From contig VWZW01001228.1 in the NCBI GenBank assembly GCA_013397115.1, forward strand, positions 124,001 to 188,000: DNA of 64,000 nucleotides, read 5' to 3'. The DNA comes from Edolisoma coerulescens (Eukaryota > Chordata > Aves > Passeriformes > Campephagidae). The notes under the pieces are model-generated. The model saw nothing but the letters and a program-made list of their open reading frames with translations, ran no database searches and had not been told where the DNA came from. The translations under genes were made by a program, and so were the position numbers. This document shows, in pieces, positions 35,240-49,246 of this stretch. Positions within the stretch are counted from its first letter, which is position 1, and the number at the start of each line of letters is the position of its first letter.

Positions 35240-37437
35240 TATCATGCAAATCAGTACAGAAGCAACAACAAGGAAATCCCCTGTCCTGTTGGCCTCCCCA
35301 GCATCACCCTTCCTCTGCTGGATAACTCAACCATCTGGCAAGGCCTGCCAGGAGCATCCCAGCCAGCACCACACCCAGAGCAGACAGCAGTGCCAGGACA
35401 TGCCCATGGCTGCAGCCTCACCAAGATAACCAGGCAACAGCACTGCTGGGTACAGCACCCTGGGGGGAGGATCTCCTGAGAGACTGAACTTCTCAGGAGG
35501 GCTGAGTCAGCTCCATCACTGCCTCAGGAAGATCCAGGAATGGACATAATGAAACATGATGTCAGCACGCAGAGAAAATAATCTGTCATTCCAACCTAAT
35601 GCAGCCTGAATCTTTAATGTGATATTGATTTCGCTAATGTTCCTCCATGCTGCCATCTGGAAGCAAAATACTTCTTTGTTACATAGTAAACTATGCTCAG
35701 GGTCATGCAGTACAATAGCCAATATCACTATGAAGAAAGTTTTGTTTTGCTGCTGGGGTTTTTTTGAGCTTTGTTGTTGCCTTTTTTTTTCTTTAAGGAG
35801 CAAAGATTTAAAATTCTGCATTCAAAGGCAGTCACTAACATCATTGGCACTAAGAGAAAAGCTGGGCATGCCTAATTCCAGTGATTTTGTCTTACATCAT
35901 CCAAGGAAAAGACACCTCCATGTGGCAGGCATGTCCTAAGAAAGGGGGCAAGGAAGGGTGGCAGAGCTGCAGGAGTCACAGAACAAGGTGCTGCAACACT
36001 AAATGAACATTTCAGTTCTCACTTCAAGGGATCTTTTGGTCAGAATTTTTGTTCTTTTTTCCCCATCTCTTCTCACTATGCAAGTTAAATACATTTTTTT
36101 CCATCAAATGGCTATTCTTACATTTTAAGATTGCCCAATTTAAATATGCTGAACATTCACCACTTTCCACTGATTTGGGGGAAGGTATGTTATTTCTGTT
36201 ACCACACTGCAGCACAGGAAGTTCAGAACTAATTGCAGAGATCCAGGAAGTTCTGGTGGCAAATGGTTTAACTCCTTCACCAAAACCCAAATCCTCTTCT
36301 TCCCAACCCCATGTAGGACGAGGACAAACTTTAGTACCATTCCTTTCCCTCCCTCAAATCACAGCCAGCTCTCAGCCATCTTGTATCATCATCATTATTA
36401 AATAGAACTACGTTTCTAATAAGGAAAAGAGAGGTTAACAAACTTTTTTTTGGGTGCAACCCTACAAGGTGTCTAAAGAACTATCTTTTGTCTAGGTCTT
36501 AAAGAGAGCAGCATTTGTGGTTATTCATCACCTTTGCCTTTCATGCTGCAACTGCAGGCAGATGAGCTCGTTATTCATCATGTTTTCTGCTTAATCTCAC
36601 GCCTTTCATCATGATTTGTTTGGGGCCATTCCCTGCTTCCTCCCCCACATTTGATACAAATCTACCCCTCTCATTGACCTTCTCAGCAAAGAGAAGAGAC
36701 CACAGCAGGTTTGGAGTTACAACGATGCACCCGTGGTCCATCTGCCTCTTTTCTTGAAATCCAGAGCTGGCCACTGAGCAGGATCCCACTTAAAGTGGGG
36801 CAACTATTTCTTTATGTGCTGAGAAAAATCTTCATCTGGCAGACAGCTGTGATAACGCCTGTCAGTGAATAAATTATGAAATGCCACTCAAAAAAGTGTT
36901 ATAACTATAGTTAGAATATACAATATGACTCAATCCTGAAAATGATACCCCCATCTGTCAGATTCAAAAAGCCAGGAAACTCTCTTTAGAAATCATACAA
37001 CTTTCCTTCAACTTTCCTTTCCTGCCAAATCCATATCTTTTCTAAAATGAGCTGCCTCGTTCTGCAGCTCAGAACACTATTTTTGGACGATGCCTTGCTA
37101 CAAATTAGGATTACTTTGTTTTCTTTACTCTGTACCTGGCTGCAAACAGGTAAAAGCCTGGGGGGTAAAAAGTAATTATTAGTCATCAGTAGAGGGACCT
37201 CTGCCAGATGGCCAAAATAAAGGATGCAGTGGGTTAAACACATTTCACCTCTGAGGAAAGTTAACTGCTAATAAACTTCTCCTAGTACATATATATATAA
37301 AAAACCCTGTGGCATTCATAAGCTGTCCTATTTTCTTCAGAAATGCATGCAGAAAAATAATTTTGAAGAATAATGGTCAGATGCACTCAAATTTTAGCAT
37401 GTACTCACACATAGGACAGGGATTTTGTCTAACCACA
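35240..37437. other. Unique noncoding DNA, nothing recognised
   Basis: Open frames reach 118 codons (36049-36405, plus) and overlap others on the opposite strand; no domain is recognisable. The sequence is otherwise AT-rich with short T and A runs. Confidence 0.5.
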
Positions 37438-37459
37438 GGGAAGTTCTGGGCTGGGGGGG
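37438..37459 (+). other. G-quadruplex-forming motif
   Basis: Four G tracts fit the canonical pattern: GGG, 7-base loop, GGG, 2-base loop, then a G7 run usable as GGG-G-GGG. It lies in unique noncoding DNA next to a T/G-rich stretch. It is predicted to fold on the plus strand; no function is implied by sequence alone. Confidence 0.6.
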
Positions 37460-40400
37460 TTTGTTTGTTTTTAAGGATGGCAAATACTCTTAAGCAAAGA
37501 AAGCCTTATGGACATCAAATCTTCACTGCTCCCAGGAGTTTCTGCTGCAAAAGTATTAATATTGATATGGTACATTTTAGGAAATACTTTAAAAAATAGC
37601 TATTTTGCTGTTTAAATGCTATCCAATTAGCTACATTATCACTGAACTGAAGATGCTGTAGAGAAGATGAGTATGAAAAAGTTTATGCTCCAAGCATAAG
37701 ACCTGCAATCCTATGTATGACAACCACAGATTTTCTGTGATGTTCCGAAAAATTGGTTTTATTGAACCATTTTACTCATTTTTTTCCTCAGAAAAAGAAT
37801 TAAAAATCTCAAAGACATCCTAGTATTTGCAAAGTAGCATCTCTCCTTCCAGGAGCAGAGGTGACCTGAAAATGGTTCAGTGCACTGATTTGGGCTGTGC
37901 AGGAGATACCACCAGTGAGTCCTCAGATGCCCTAAACCTCTCCATTTTAGTTAGGTCAGTCAGATCTGGTCCTGCTTTGTATCACAACGCAAGTGAGCAC
38001 AGGAGAAGGAGAATAATTGGAATATTTTGTACAAAGGATTGTCTGGGTCATCACAGAGCCAGAAAACCTAGAGGAAAATGAAGCCACCCATAAAACAAGA
38101 ACCTTTATTCAAGAAGATTCTCTAAACAATTTCAGTCCTTCATGATTTATGAAGCCAAGCCACAGTTTCAGTAGTAAAGGAAGTTAAAGTCTAATTTAAA
38201 AAACAAAAAAAAAAAATCCATCTACCGCAGTATCAGTCTTCACTCCTGCTATTTAATTCCTCAGAGCTTCCATTTCTTCCAACCTTTCAGGCTTATGTTA
38301 CATAGAAAACAACCAAGTCCCTCCCCTCCTCTCCATGAACAGCAACGATGCTACAGAAGCCAGGTATGCAGGCAGGAAACCCAGCCTTTAAACCCCAGGG
38401 AAAGCAGCTCCAGGGGCATGGACCTGAGTGCCAACATCCAGGCAACTTTGGGGACAGTTTCTCTCCCTGCCCTGGCTCCTAACAGGCACACAGGGCCCTG
38501 CTCCTGACAGCAGCATCCCCCCAAATCAGGGCATCATAGCAACAGCCTCAACTCTGAGCTTCGTCAGACTGCAGTCACACACTGCCAGCACGCAAAGGAG
38601 CCAAGCAGGGATCAGGCAGCTCCTGCCACACTGTATTTAGATTTATTTTTTTCCCATTTTACATGCAACCAGATTGATAATAATTTTTTTAAAATAACAA
38701 TTTCAAGGGGAAGCAAAAAGCAAAACCTGAAAACATATCTAGTAATTTCACAGGACGACTGAAAAGGAGCAAGAGAGCTTGGATAGGTAGAAATGTCAGT
38801 AGTGTAATTCAATCAAGATGTACTTTGCAGCACAAGTAATGGGTTTCAGGGCACTTTGCAGCAGTAAAGGAACCCATCAGTTTATGGAGAGGGAAAGGTC
38901 TCCCTCACATTCCAGCTCAACAGTGTAAAGAGCTTCACAGACCTTTGCCATGGGTAGAGTTGATAAAAGAAATTGAATCAGCCATGCTAGCTCAATTAAA
39001 TATACACAAAATTAGACTAGGAGAATTAATGAAAAACCACTACAAAGCTGATTATACGTTAAGCATTAGCTACTAAGAACATTAATGTCATGAATTACTA
39101 TAGTGATAATTTTAAATCTGGACAATTAATATTTTGTTCTGTAGGTCTCCAATAGTAGTACTACCTTGAAGTAAATGCTATCAGCATTTATATATTACTT
39201 CAAAAGTTTTCTTTTTGAGGAGATACATATTATTTTGAATTGCTTTTCTTTAAAGAAAAAAAATTATGGTGATTAGGTTTGTTCAAAACCAGGATTTTAA
39301 CTTGCCCATTTTGCACGTACATCCCCTGTAACAGGCCAGTTTCCAGCACCCTAAATTGTTAAGGGCCACAAACACTAATTCCCATGTGCCACGTGAAGAG
39401 GAACAGACTTTTACCACATGTTTGAGGGATGACAATATGCTTTACAATGCTGTACTGGAAAACACTTTGCTATAAAAAAAAATGATTTCATAGATGACCA
39501 TTCCTAATCAGCTGCTGGCAATATTTGCATTATTTAAAGCATCTTCTCCCACTAAGTGTGTGTCAACTCAGCACAGACTTTCTTTAACCACTGTAAGGTT
39601 CAAAAAGTCATTCAACTTTTTTTTAAGCTCACTAGTGAGCTTCCATTACCCACTACCCATCCTCAGATGAGTTTCTCTGTTTCCCAGCCACCTCAGTCCT
39701 TTGGCCAAGAGGGTGATGCACACTTTACACCCCCCATCTCCCCTGCAGCTCGTATTTTGGGGCACCCAGAGTTATCCCAGGGCAGTGGGGAGTGTTGACC
39801 CATTTTGTATGAAGTAAAGGGCCTGTCTCTTCCTGTATTTCCTGGTACCAGCCTTGTTCTTCTGTTCTGCTCTGAAAACACCCAAAATAGAAATCATTTA
39901 AAGAGTCCAGCTCTTTAAATGGTTGCTAGGTCACATTCTCAATGAAAGAGCAGGAAAGATTTCTAAAGAAGCTTTCCTGAAGCTTCCAAGCCCTGTGGCA
40001 ATACAGACACAAAGTATTTGCAACCTAACTGAAAAATTACTTATTTTAAAACTCCTATTGTAAAACTGCTGCAAAACCTCTTCTCACTAACTATAATTTG
40101 GGTTTTTTTAGCAATGTTTTAGAGGTATTATTTGCTAATGTAAGCTAATCCAGTAACCAACAGGTTCACATAGGTTTATGAAACTCTGCTTGTTATTTTA
40201 TACCAGTTTTTAAAAATCAAAGCAATTTCGATTGAATAAATACAGCTTTTGAGCAAAGATTCTGTGTATGTACCTTCCACAAGCAGGCCAAGGTGCACAG
40301 CTTAACAGAATAAGCCAAGCACAATCTGCTTCCATGAAGAGCCTTCCCTGGTCATGCTCCTTCCCTTCCCCCTGCTTTCCACAGCCCCATCATCACTGGG

Positions 40401-40899
40401 ATGCATGGAGCTGTGCTGACTGCCAGATCAGGGATCCAAAAAAGTCAACCCAGTACACAACTCAAAAAAAAAAAAAAAACCCAAAGAAAGAAGCCTTTAA
40501 TTCCCTTTTTGGTCACCAATGATCCTGTCTACTACTTGCGGAGCTGGCTATAGGTCAAATAATTTGATCTAGAGCCCTACCTGCTTTACCTACAACAAAG
40601 TAGGCTCTCACCTGCTTGTTTCAAGGCAGCAGCTCTAAAAGTAGCCCTAGAAACATAAGGGATGAAGAGAGGATTTGTGGGTAATTACTACTGTAAACCA
40701 CAAAGTCTACAGAATAGCAGTGTAATTCACAGGTATTTGTCATACACACACTTGTTTTCTGTTTTCAGTGAGGTATGAAAGGCTGTACAAGCCAGGCAAG
40801 AGCCCGTTTTTGCTCTCCAACAGCCAGCAACAGCAGAGCCCCAGGGAATCTGCTCGTAAAGAGGCAAAGCATGCACCACCATGTCCTCAGAACACACTC
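37460..40899. other. Unique noncoding DNA, AT-rich, nothing named
   Basis: Includes 38975-39140, rich in TTAAT/ATTAA words, and an A16 run at 40464-40479. Open frames are under 100 codons and unrecognisable. Confidence 0.5.
40464..40479. repeat. A16 homopolymer
   Basis: Sixteen A in a row, preceded by unremarkable sequence. No SINE or processed pseudogene was recognised upstream, so I treat it as a simple mononucleotide repeat rather than a retroposed tail. Confidence 0.85.
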
Positions 40900-42040
40900 T
40901 AGCTGGTGAGGCTGGGGCTTTGAGCCAGAAATACCCTTCTCCTTATTTAACAGCCTTCAGTAGATGTTCCTGAAACCTATTCTGTCACTTTGCGACCCAA
41001 TGCAGAGGGCCATGTGACAGCTACACAGCCTAACTACACTGTGCAGAAAAACATCTCTTTCCTGTGCTTTGAACCTGCAGCCTACCAGTTACACTGGATG
41101 CTGCCAGCTCTTCTGCTGGAGAGCACAGGAACACTCATTCCCCAAGCATCTCCCCCTGACAGTCACAGACCTCCATCATATCTCTGTCACTGTAGCTCCT
41201 TTCCAGCCTGAAGAATTGTAGTAGAGTTCATCATTCCACTTTCAGAAATCATTCTTTGCTTTAATCACACCCTTGCTGCTCTTGTCCACATCTCCTCCAG
41301 TCAGACTGCGATATTTTAGAAATGACCACAACCTCTTGATTTCAGGTCTGGGTGGGGTTTTTGACCACTACTGAGAGGCTGTTTTCATAAGAATGTCCTA
41401 TACAATCTTAAGGCATTACTTCTGAAGGTAAACTGGCAGTTCAAATCAATACATTGATTTTCCTGTGACCTTCTGCTGCCCAGTTGCTCAACCTCATAAA
41501 GCCTGTCTGCAATTTCTCAGTTAGGTCCCAGTTTGACTACCCTGAATACTTAAATATCAGCAGCAGCTCGTTCACTTCACTGTTCACTGTCTTTTCCAGG
41601 TTACCCATCAATATATCGAGCTGCACAGGCTCCAGCAGAGACCTCTGCAGTCGTTTACTGGTGGCTTGATTTCCACCGTGAGATTTGCCCATTTTACTGA
41701 TGCCTGCATTCTGTACTTTTTCATCCATTATTAATTCATTTGAAGATTTACCTTGCTGGTCCATTGCAGTGTTGGGGGGTTTTTAATTTTTTTTTTTTAA
41801 TGAGGTGTGATTGGTGATATTATCAAATATCTATGGAAAATCCCAGTATACCACCTCACTTGACAATCATCTTCGTTCACATGTTCACCATGTGCTTCAA
41901 AGAACTCCAATAAATACATGGGGCAGACCTTGCTGTTGCAAAACCCACACTGACTATCCTGCTATCTATCATGTTCACCCAAAGGTGAATTCTATTATTA
42001 AAAGTAAACTCAATTCATCTCCCAGATAAGGACAATGGGC
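40900..42040 (-). mobile_element. Ancient CR1-superfamily LINE relic, antisense
   Basis: Read on the minus strand, about 1.1 kb follows the second half of a CR1-type ORF2 from the reverse transcriptase core to the C-terminal tail. In order: a GF..K.C..LLEFFE segment (about 41905-41955), VVYWDFP then IFDNI (41815-41855; RT motif A, normally VVYLDF.KAFD), a stretch ending LLEPVQLDILMGNLEKTVNS (about 41570-41650; normally VLGPVLFNIFINDL), RLSNWAAEGHRKINV (about 41451-41495), MMEVCD (about 41165-41185) and RFKAQERDVF (about 41045-41090). The DNA near 41045-41100 resembles the 3' part of old reptile CR1 families rather than the young avian CR1 at 55 kb. The lower boundary is approximate and no CR1 tail was identified. 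Confidence 0.78.
41250..41990 (-). pseudogene. Decayed LINE reverse transcriptase
   Basis: The coding remnant within the LINE at 40900-42040. The reverse transcriptase once copied the element's RNA into DNA at the target site. Motif A keeps its aspartate (YWDF). The FADD catalytic box expected after NSEV is unrecognisable, replaced by ELLLIFKYSG-type sequence. Reading the domain needs several frame changes, and there is a stop directly after the YWDFP residues. The longest intact piece is 75 codons (41537-41764). It cannot encode an enzyme. Confidence 0.75.
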
Positions 42041-45000
42041 TTTTTGGGCTTCCCTGGAAACTCTGCCTCCCCCTTGCCCTTTACCATCCTTTCAGTCTTC
42101 TTAAAGGGGAAAATTGTATTAAGTGAATCATATTAAAGTAAGCAGTTACATATCACAAGTAGTTTTTCTGTCCTTCAAGGCACACCACACTATAGTGATG
42201 ACATGTCATAATCTATTTTAGTTATGTTATTCCTCCAGTCACCTTTTCTACAGGCACCAAGACAAACCCTTTCGTACCTGCCTCCCTCATTGTGTTTTAA
42301 ATGCCCCGAAACCTCCCCTTTCTCCACTGGGATGGCAAAAGTGAGAAAATAATTTGATTTTACTATTGCCACTTACTTCTCTGAACGTTTCTGAAAAAAG
42401 AACAGACACGCACATCACAGAACAAGGTCTATTGGATAAATGCTTTTCCTTGGAGTCTCCAGCACTGTCTTTAAACCACCACAGAGATTTGACCCTTAAC
42501 TACTCCTTCCAGTATTTGTTTAAAAAAACCAGAACAACCAACCAAAAAACAAATACCACAAATGAAGCCGACCCCCACAGCAAATATCACCCTTTTCTGC
42601 TCTGTCAGAGTTGTCTTCAACTTCTGGTGGGGAGTGTTCTCACTTTTGTTGCCCCTGCAGAGATGCTGAATTTACGCACACTAACTGCTACCACAGGGAA
42701 CCTTTACTGTGACATTTTAAAATTGCTCTGCATGCTCAGGAACCAGATGCTGCCTCTCCCCTTATGAATCCCCTCACCAGTTCGTCTCTGCAGCTGCCAC
42801 TGACAGTGTTTAAAGCTTATTTGCAGCATCCCATCCCAATATGACACAGCTATTTCACCCCATCCCTTTCTCTCCCATCTTCCTCCACAGCACTGATGGC
42901 AGTAACACAATCCTATTACCATGTTTTTTCTTTTCCGTGCCTAAACTCACTGGGATTTTTCTGTTACTTATAGCTGGCTGCTGATCTGACTTGACTTTAA
43001 GCTTTAAAATACAGCACAGTGTCTCTGCCAGCTCAGCCTACTCCAGCTCTCTCTGTACTTTGACACTGCATCATCCCAGCATTTGTCACCCTCCTGCCAC
43101 ATTTAAGATGCATATTATGTCAATATCCTCTTTTAAAGACAAGCATTTAGTTCTGCATTTTAGTACTTTGGGTTCTGGGAACAATGCAGAAATACATATA
43201 AAATGTTTTGATTTTGTCTTCCCCTGGGCATGTTTAAGCAGCACTTCAGTGGGTTCCACTCTTCCCTTTGTTTCCTACCCAGTTACTGATAACGAACAAA
43301 AGAAGACCTACACAGAGCAGGGCTGAGGAGTTACTGCCCAAGTTTTGTTTCCAGAATCTCTGGATTCACTGCAGCCATGGATACAGGCAAGATGCCTTCA
43401 CCACTGAGTCCTCCTCTTCGCTTCCTAGGAACCTGTCCAAACACCTTGTCAGGCCCACCATCACCCCGTGCCCAACAGGCAGGTCACCAGGCACTCCTCA
43501 CAAGCTGGCTTTAATATATTCCCCTTAATTTAATATTTCCTCCTATTCCAAAAAGCCTGGGAATACATTTTCCGTGCAATGGCACATGGTACAAGGAGAA
43601 GGACTCATGATCTCACTCAATCACCTCACCCCCAAGTCACCACCCTCCTGCTGCTACTAGGGCTACTGCTTTAGAGCTAGGACTGGCATCACTCAGCCCT
43701 GACATGTTCCTAAATAAGCTTCTCTGCCTCCTTTCCCCTTCCCTCAGCAGCACCAGCACTGCTGACACAAAAGCAAACCCCTCCAGCAACAGCAGTGCCA
43801 GTGAGCCCCTCCATTCCCCAGCTTTCCTTCACATCAGCCACCCTTGACTTAGGAGAGTTTTGGCTCCAGGAGCCCTGAGCTGTTCTGGAAAGCAAAGATA
43901 AACCATGTTTTGGTAAGTCAGAGCAGGAAATTGAGAAGCACAAACATGAAAGAGATTAAATATCCCTACTTTTGCCTGGCAGCAGATACTCCTAAATCCC
44001 CAATGACACCCTACACTGAACCTTTCATAAAAATTACAGTGGCATTCAACCATGGGGAACAACATGAAACCACCCTAAAAGTATACAGCAACACATCTTC
44101 CACACATCATTCAGAGTAGCAATGGACAGACAAGGTCAAGGTGCTGTGGGAGAAGCCACAACTCTCCACTGGCATCAGAATTTGGAGGAATAGGGATGGG
44201 AATGGATTTTACTTCTCTGCCACTGCACTTCTTTCTCCGCACTCTGGCTCTGCAACGGTGCCATCATAAAAGAAATACATCACCTCTACCTAAGTAATTT
44301 TGGGGTGCAGGAGGGAAGCCCAGGTATTAAGACTGGAGAGTTAATGTAAAGGAAGCTTTGAAAACAGTTCTTACTGACATTAACAAAGAACTAAATTATT
44401 CATGCTACTGAGTGCAGAGGGAGGTGCTGACACAGGTGCTTGCTTGGATGAGAAGCTTTCCAGTCTCCATAGCCACACCAAACCTCTGCTTTTAGATATA
44501 TGCACGAGGTCTTACCCTTGGATAGATGCTACATGAAGTGATTACTTATCTACTTTATATCTAAATTGCTTAAAATTAATTTTTTTTTAACTCCAAGACT
44601 CTTGTGTGCCTATCTGATAAAAACAGCAGATTGCCAGTAGTTAGAGAGTTTAGTTCATCTCTGATACTCAGTAACATCCCTCCAGGTACCAGCAGATAGG
44701 TGCACACTGAAGGAGAAGGTTCCTTATTGATTTACCCCAGACCTCTGATCCAATAAAGCCATTTGTCACTGCCAAAAGGACAGCAACAAATAAATTTAAC
44801 ACAATGTGTTAAACACAAAGGCTATGAAAGGATTGAACCTCATTTTCCAAGGGGCTTCTGCTCAACCTAAGAAATGTGGAAGCACAAGCTGCACCTGTGT
44901 AACAGCCATGCCACAGCTGCACCTATTGCTTCTCCATACAGGAAGAAGGTGCAGGCACACTACCAGAAATTGTTTAAAAAAACAAATGGGTTAAAGTATC

Positions 45001-48000
45001 TTGGTTTTGCTTCCAGTGTTGACATAAAGCCATTTTTTTCCTGAGGTATACAGTTTTTTTGCAGGTTGCTGTGATACCCCTAGAAAGCCTAGGAACAGGC
45101 CTATTGACAAATGTGGAATTTCACAAATTACATGTATTTGTGGCAGAAACACAAACCACTGGAATTTTAAGACATCTCTTCTTGTCATCTCTACAAAAAA
45201 AGAGAAAAACAACAACACAGAAAATGTACTTTGCTCTCTGCTCAGGCTTTATTACATACTTGTAAGAATGTTTTCTCCTAGATCCTAGAATTCCATTTTA
45301 AAAAGTCCCTATTCAGGCCAATCCAGGGGTTCCCCAACTAACTACATGTCTAAGCATAATGTGTATTACCTGATTCATCAACAGACATCATAAAAAGTGC
45401 AACAAGTCTAAATAAACTCTGAAAACTTCCTAGGTATATTAGTATATTTAATTTTCTTATTAAATGAATGCAATTTAATAAATTCACATATTCTTAAAAA
45501 GAGAATATTATATGGATTTCAGCTAATACCAACAAATTCCACATGAAGGCACAGTGAGCACAGCACAGCTCCTCATTTTGCCACAGCACTACGAAATATT
45601 GCTGGGTGACACAAGCATCTTCCTTGCCTTGAAAAACTTATTTACTTTTCACCACTTGTTATTTTGCTCTAATAAGAGTTATCACATTTCCTTCCTCACC
45701 TCACTTCTTACAACCTTACTAACATAACCATTACTTTGAAAACCTGCTAAAAGTTGTAAGCTCTTTTCTGCAGCCTCCAAATCCACTAATACTGTTGTGG
45801 TCAGGATGTAGAGTGAACACATGGCTAATGCCAGAAGCACAAGCATCACTCACTGTGGAATTACTTATTTTTTAAGACTGCTTATGAAGTTTATCTTCTT
45901 AGTAGTACTTTCTTTGCAACACTTCCTGAAAAATCAGACGAATTCTACAAAGCTGCTTTCATCTTATTACAATTCTTAAATGAATAATTGAACACATGCA
46001 CAAACAGATCACATCACCTGCTGTGAATCAACACTGTAGCAGGATGCTCTGCAATTCTGATTAATATATTTTATTCTAATCATTATCATAGTCAATTGAA
46101 ATAATTTACACAAATGTATTTGATTTGCCATCCTTAATCCTGCAGGACAAAATCATATAAAGGTTCAATTATGCTCTATAACTCTTTAGATATAAACATT
46201 GACTCAGTCTGGGGCTAGGATTGGATCCAGCTGCACCCAGACTCCTCTGTGAGGAGGAGGTGTTGAGAAAGCAAGAGGGTCCTTCTGCACCTCATGACTC
46301 AGTGGGAGTCTCTCCCTGATGAACTTCTGAAGCTTCCATTCTGCCTGCAGCACACACATCCACCAAACAAGCATTTAGGTTTACCACACACAGCTGCATT
46401 GAACACAAACCATCAGACCTTAGGCAGTTTGGACCAAGCCCTTCATCATTGACACAAAATTACCCAATTCTATCTCAACTGGAAAAAAAACCAACCACTT
46501 TCAAGAAAACAGGGAATAAGAAGCAGAGAAAATTTAGCCATGGAAGGGTTCGTTTGCCTGATAACACAGAAGGTAGCTCATTTGGAAAAGTCAATGCACA
46601 ACTAAAACTATATTAGGTATGCCAAATCACAACATAAAGCTTTAATTATTGTTTCCACATATTTATTGCCCTTCAAATGCTGTAAAGGTCACTTCACAAT
46701 AATCCAAACATGCACATCTTGGATGGATTAGTCACACCAGCATGCTTCAGATTTAGCATTAATTAGATTCTCCCTCTTAATTCCTCATAATATTTCTCTC
46801 TTTTAGTTTAAAATGCCAGTGTACATCAAACCTTCAAATCCAAACTCCCAAATGTTGCAGACATTCCTATTTAGGCAGAAAATGAAATCATCCCTAAGGT
46901 TTCTCCCTTTCTTTTTTCTGACAGGCAGGTATTACATACACCAGTTCAGAAAGGCAATCTCTCTTATCCAAGAAGAGCCAAGTGCAAATCAAACAAAATA
47001 GCCAACTCAAAAATTGTTTCAGCAGTTTATTTTATAGGCACAACAGCAACAATTTACTCGTTGCAAAGGCATATCATATTAAGAATAATGGAAGAAGGAG
47101 CCATAAATGAGTTTTTAAAAGGCTCATTGTGTCAAGGCATTTGGAAGAGGGAGCGGGGAGAAAGCTCAGGACGATTAATTGTTACTAGCTGGACCACTGT
47201 AACACAAAAGCTCTGGCTTTGCTAGATACTCTTTAAAAATATTAAGCTACAAAGCATCCCATGTTTCTTTATGAATTATCAAAAGATAGATATAGCCTGA
47301 CAGGGAGAATAAAGCAACAATATCACATCCAAGAAGGATCATGAAATCTTTATGTTTAAACCAAACAATGTTTTCTGGCCACTTAAGCCCACAATTCTCC
47401 TTACTGCATAGAAACAATACCAAATTTCACACATGCTGATTCTTGTCTAAAATGACCGTGAAAGCACCTAAGAGCAAACCTGCCCTGCAAGAGCTGAGGT
47501 TTAACTATGGACAGAACACAATTAGAGTGGAAACCTTGGAAACATGTTGAAGTGGCAATTCCTGGAGATTTCTAAGAAATATTTCCAAAAGACAGAGGTT
47601 TCCCTGACAGCCAGCATTCTGAAAGATGCATTCTCTAAAATTAATTCACTGACTGAGCTGTATCTTCCCTCCTCTCTGTCCTTTCAGTGAGGCTTGCAGG
47701 CTAAGAGCACAAAAGCACTAAGAGCCCTAAGCAATAAAGAATCCTCTTTAGAGCTAACAAGCATTACAAGAGACCCTCAGAGCCTTTAAAACTGCTGAGT
47801 TCAGCTGAAGGTGGTTTAGCAGGGTTTATTTTGGCACATCTGAGGTTGCTACGGAGCAGACTGAACTGAAGAGGGCTGCAGGAGCAGCTGTGCAGCTCAA
47901 ACCACACTCCAGCACCTCCTGTGCAGCACCAGGCTCATCTCCTGTACCACACACACAAGGAAACCCCAGCTCAGGACGAGATCATGCAATCCAAGTACCT

Positions 48001-49246
48001 GGAATTTTCCAGACAACACAGGTGCTGTGCTGTCTGTGGGATTTTGAGGTTTCCTCAAACCGTTCTCTCCCTTTGTAGGGGTTGTTATTATCAGCAGGCA
48101 GAGGATTCACCCTGCAGCCCTAGGACAGGGCTCAGAAGCGGAGGACCAAATCTCACACAGCCTTTTGCACTAGGGCTTGTAAATTTACAACTACAATTCT
48201 CGTAGACAACTCCAAGAAGATTTAAAAGTACACTGTGGTTGAGATTGGGCTCAAATTTTCAGCTCGACCTTCAGATATTAACTTCTGGTTTTCTTTTTCC
48301 AAAATCCTTATCAGAAAACTCCTGCAGCAACCAGGTGTTACTTCCAAACAACTTTGATTTTCACCTCCAGATCAGCCTGGGAGATACAGGTAATAACAAC
48401 TGTGGGCACAAACCATCATTATCTATCCCCTAGATCAGATACACAATAAAACATACTAGAGGGTGACCAGAATTCAAACAATCTAGCATAAAAACAGGCT
48501 TTTGTAGAGGATATAAATTAGAAGTGGGGATGAGCCATTAATTTCTGATATTGATTAAAATACTCCTAAAATACCACACAGTAAAGAATTCCTTATTGGA
48601 ATGGCTGATGTTGGAACTGTGGAAGAGCCAAAACTACTGAACAACAAGCTACAGAAAACCCCAGCTAATTAAGATGCTTCCTCTCTACCCTCCCCTTCCC
48701 ATTACAATCCTCCCAAAAGCACTCATCTCCAGAAATACTATTTCCCATCAGTTCAAGGTGTGCTCATCCTTCTGACTCCCTGTGCATCTGTCTCATCAGG
48801 TCTTGGCACATTTGTCCCTTGGCCTCTGTTATTTGGTAATGAGCAGCAAGTGCACACATCACCCACCCTGCCACAAGCATTCCTTTTTTTGCATGGAGGT
48901 AAAAGCCAGAAAGCAAGAAGCTCTGCCTCTTCAGGTGGACTTAGTGCAGAGACCCAGGCTAGGAAGGAACATGCAGCCTTTGCTCCCAGGTATCCTGGCT
49001 GTATCTTCACAGCTCAGGCTTAAGAAGTCAGGTAGTGTTTTGTCACTAAAACCAGGGTGAGGACTGAATTTAAAAGTAATAAATGAAAAAAACCTTCACT
49101 GTTGCAAAATGTGGAATATGTAAAAATTTTCTTAAGAAAGGATGTTCTCTGATGTTTGATCTTTGTATACTTTCAAGCCTAATCAACAAGAATGGAGATC
49201 TAATCCATGAAACAGCAGCTAATAAGCAAGCTCTAAGATATCCCCA
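42041..49246. other. Unique noncoding DNA, one 137-codon frame of no known family
   Basis: The stretch may include further, unrecognisable 5' parts of the antisense LINE up to about 42.4 kb. Open frames at 42354-42767 (plus, 137 codons) and 42991-43326 (plus, 111 codons) have no recognisable domain. The AT-rich blocks at 46030-46200 and 46600-47280 are dense in homeodomain-type and nuclear-receptor-type words and look more like conserved regulatory DNA than random sequence, by eye only. Confidence 0.5.

Noticed and set aside
42354..42767. 137-codon plus-strand open frame next to the LINE relic
   Set aside because: No domain recognised; it runs antisense to the LINE and contains low-complexity lysine/threonine/asparagine sequence.
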